A stretch of 6,099 bases of DNA from NCBI GenBank assembly GCA_038212405.1, contig JBBQUN010000276.1, positions 1 to 6,099 of the forward strand. The letters run 5' to 3'. Below, one piece after another: positions 4,450-6,099 of this stretch (position 1 is the stretch's first letter; each line of letters begins with the position of its first letter). The notes below the pieces were generated by a model. That model ran no database searches. It saw only the letters and a list, made by a program, of their open reading frames with translations, and was not told where the DNA came from. The position numbers and the translations under genes are program-made. This stretch comes from JBBQUN01 sp038212405. Lineage in GTDB: Bacteria > Actinomycetota > Acidimicrobiia > Acidimicrobiales > SZUA-35.

Positions 4450-5727
4450 TCAGGTGCGGTCGGCTCTTGTCGCCGAACTTCGTAGCCGCTGGCTCTTCAT
4501 CGAGATCGCCTCAGCCATCGATTCGTGCGCATTGTTCTTCCACCAGGCCCCGTACCTGGCGACGAGTGGTTCGGCGCTCAGACCGTGGACGACGATCGAG
4601 ATGAGCACGGTCCACGACATGACAGCAAACAGGGGGCCAAGGTCGGCACCGCCGGCTTCTTCGGCAACGATCACACCGAACAGGATCGATGCCAGCCCTC
4701 GTGGCCCGAACCAGCCGAGTACCAGCACGGTTGGCCAGCGTACGTTCGAACCCAGCAACGAAATGGCAATGGCGAGTGGTCGAACCAGCAGCAAAGTGAA
4801 GAGGACCGACAGTGCGATCCGCCAGTCGAGATCGTCGAGCGACGGTCCGACCACGATGGCGCCAAACACGATGAAGCTGATCATCGCCAGCATGTCGGCG
4901 GTGTCCTCGGTGAACTCCTCCACGTGCGGGCAGACGTCTCGGGCTGTCGCTCCGAACGCGAGACCGGCGGTGAACGCAGCCACGAATCCGTTTCCCCCGA
5001 CGGCGTCGGCACCGGAGAACGCAGCGACCGCAACACCGAAGACGGCGATCTGTCGATACACGCCCGCCATCCAGTCGGCGTTGCTGGCGTAACGGATGGC
5101 CAGACCGCCGCACAGCCCGACAGCAGCCCCCGCAACGACCCCGTAGCCAACCTGTTCCGCGGCGAGGGCGATCCACGAGGCGGGAGTCGACAACTGTTCA
5201 GCCTCGACCACGATTGCGGTGAAGACCGTTACCGCAGGCAGAGCAATGCCATCGTTCAAGCCGCTCTCGACGTTCAGTGTCTGGCGGATTCGAACCGGTA
5301 CGCCATCGCTGGTCAGCACGGCTTGGCCGAGCGCTGCGTCGGTGGGAGCGAGCACCGCAGCCATCAACGCCGCGACCGCGAGCGGGACGTCGAACAGTGC
5401 AAGGGCGACCAGCGTGCCGAAGCCAATGGTCAAGGGAAGCCCGATCGCCAGCATCCGGGTTGGCAACTCGTACTCGTGGTGAAGGAGTGAAATGTCGATT
5501 CGGAACGCATCGGAGAACAACAGCAGGGCGAGCGTCGCCTCGGCCAGCAACTCGACCCCACCGTTGTCGAGCGGGAGGTCAACGACATCGAGTCCATTGG
5601 AACCAATCAAGAGCCCGAAACCGACGAATACCATAGGTCCGGTGATGACCGAGCGGTCGATACGGCCCGAGACCAGGCCGTAGGCGACGACGAATGCGGC
5701 AATCACCGCCAGGTGGAACATGTCCAT
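4450..5727 (-). CDS. CPA1/NhaP-type cation:proton antiporter
   Basis: This 425-residue membrane protein has about 12 hydrophobic segments, and exchanges Na+ or K+ for H+ across the cytoplasmic membrane. Family landmarks in order are: an N-terminal helix (HLAVIAAFVVAYGLV, 5-19); LALLLFSDAFRID (66-78); APTDA (127-131) in the discontinuous helix region; ESGLNDGIALP (154-164), with the Asn158-Asp159 pair that carries ion and proton binding in electroneutral CPA1 antiporters; a conserved Arg in LLVRP (313-317); and GWFGPRGLASILF (338-350). No large C-terminal regulatory domain is present; the tail after about 395 is short and polar. I chose ATG 5727 (ATG 5721 is equally possible) because the first helix begins there. 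The frame extends to 5832, but that would overlap the divergent lipase gene. No strong ribosome site or stress promoter is visible. Ion specificity cannot be read from sequence. Confidence 0.9.
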   Translation of the reverse strand: MDMFHLAVIAAFVVAYGLVSGRIDRSVITGPMVFVGFGLLIGSNGLDVVDLPLDNGGVELLAEATLALLLFSDAFRIDISLLHHEYELPTRMLAIGLPLTIGFGTLVALALFDVPLAVAALMAAVLAPTDAALGQAVLTSDGVPVRIRQTLNVESGLNDGIALPAVTVFTAIVVEAEQLSTPASWIALAAEQVGYGVVAGAAVGLCGGLAIRYASNADWMAGVYRQIAVFGVAVAAFSGADAVGGNGFVAAFTAGLAFGATARDVCPHVEEFTEDTADMLAMISFIVFGAIVVGPSLDDLDWRIALSVLFTLLLVRPLAIAISLLGSNVRWPTVLVLGWFGPRGLASILFGVIVAEEAGGADLGPLFAVMSWTVLISIVVHGLSAEPLVARYGAWWKNNAHESMAEAISMKSQRLRSSATRADRT

Positions 5728-5778
5728 GCCGCCAGCGTGCCCCACTTGGCCTGAATCCACACGACGTTTCCGTTCGCC

Positions 5779-5803
5779 GTTTGGCCAGGCCCTCTCCGGG
5801 TAG
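5779..5803 (+). promoter_or_regulatory. SigB/SigF-like promoter of the patatin-like gene
   Basis: GTTT (5779-5782), a 15-base spacer and GGGTAG (5798-5803) form a near-consensus stress promoter. Transcription would begin near 5810, only about five bases before ATG 5815, so translation from that ATG would be nearly leaderless. Confidence 0.6.
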
Positions 5804-5814
5804 CACAGAACACC

Positions 5815-6099
5815 ATGGCACCGATCGCACAATCAGAACCCATCCGAATGTCGATCACCCTTCCCGGCTCGGCATCGCTCGGCGCGTTCCAGGCCGGCGC
5901 CGTTTCTGCGTTATCGGTGGTGATTCGTAGTCTTCGTTCTCGAGGCCAGCCGGTCGTCATCGACGCCGTTGGCGGTTCGTCCGCAGGCTCGATCGTTGCC
6001 GCCCTGTTCGCTCACTGCCTGGCGTCGGGTCGAGATGCCCCGGAACTCTTGCGGCAGGCATGGGTCGACGAGGTGGACGTGGGCCTGCTGCGTTCGGGT
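5815..6099 (+). CDS. Patatin-like phospholipase, N-terminal part (cut by window end)
   Basis: The first 95 residues are present and the frame is open at the right edge. Patatin-like enzymes are Ser-Asp dyad lipid acyl hydrolases. Visible here are the oxyanion-loop region LPGSASLGAFQAGAVSAL (16-33), a beta strand (VVIDAVGG), and the nucleophile elbow GGSSAGS (53-59) with GxSxG and probable catalytic Ser56. The loop departs from the classic GGGxRG: the Gly-run and Arg are replaced by PGSASLG, a variant I recall from some actinobacterial and cyanobacterial relatives. The catalytic Asp lies beyond the window. Start ATG 5815 is chosen from its promoter; an in-frame ATG at 5848 is possible. Neither start has a ribosome site. 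No signal peptide is seen. It is divergent from the antiporter gene, with 87 bases between the starts. Confidence 0.82.
   Translation, partial: MAPIAQSEPIRMSITLPGSASLGAFQAGAVSALSVVIRSLRSRGQPVVIDAVGGSSAGSIVAALFAHCLASGRDAPELLRQAWVDEVDVGLLRSG

Noticed and set aside
4265..5092. + strand open frames (275 codons here, 321 codons at 4525-5490) opposite the antiporter
   Set aside because: They are shadows of a well-recognised antiporter with all family motifs. Their translations are low-complexity and have no hydrophobic pattern.
5735..5765. Minus-strand GTGT…GGGGCA as a stress promoter for the antiporter
   Set aside because: There are mismatches in both boxes; it is not distinguishable from chance.
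1..6099. tRNA, rRNA, insertion sequence or attachment site
   Set aside because: I saw no cloverleaf, rRNA stretch, transposase frame or long terminal inverted repeat on either strand.

Overview
The window is high-GC DNA (about 60% or more by eye). It has strong GGAGG-type ribosome sites in front of some genes and none in front of others. Its small protein families (DUF1206, DUF2795, DUF326) and short-leader gene starts suggest an actinobacterium. An Acidimicrobiia-like lineage is my best guess, but the sequence does not prove it.

Layout from left to right. Positions 1-103 hold an unresolved fragment with a CACCCC/GGGGTG palindrome. A stand-alone STAS (anti-sigma-factor-antagonist fold) gene follows on the + strand (137-448), with Ala-Ala where the phosphoacceptor Ser normally lies. 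Next is a six-helix DUF1206 membrane protein (572-1441) and a strong hairpin (1470-1510) that separates it from a set of three small minus-strand genes: a DUF2795 protein (1529-1759), a single-span membrane peptide (1872-2018 or to 2069) and a 65-residue acidic, probably disordered protein (2109-2306). Divergent from these is a two-domain PRC-barrel protein (2423-3088). A perfect 3 x 15-bp tandem repeat (3128-3172) and a 75-residue unknown protein (3225-3452) follow. A 12-bp hairpin (3499-3526) then separates that gene from minus-strand genes: a 17-Cys four-helix-bundle copper-binding (Csp/DUF326) protein (3581-3976), a small acidic Pro/Gly-rich protein (4019-4210) and a CPA1/NhaP-type cation:proton antiporter (4450-5727). 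The right edge cuts a divergent patatin-like lipase gene (5815-6099).

The most notable observation is a shared promoter pattern. Six gene starts on both strands are preceded, at short distance and in the correct orientation, by GTTT-N14-16-GGG(T/A)A, and a seventh has a weaker copy. This matches the form recognised by general-stress sigma factors of the SigB/SigF class (GTTT...GGGTA). I found the core nowhere else in the window. I infer that the window is a dense island of general-stress genes (membrane, copper, PRC-barrel, lipase and tiny unknown proteins) under one alternative sigma factor, with a partner-switch-type STAS protein alongside. Several of these promoters lie so close to the start codon that leaderless or near-leaderless translation is likely.
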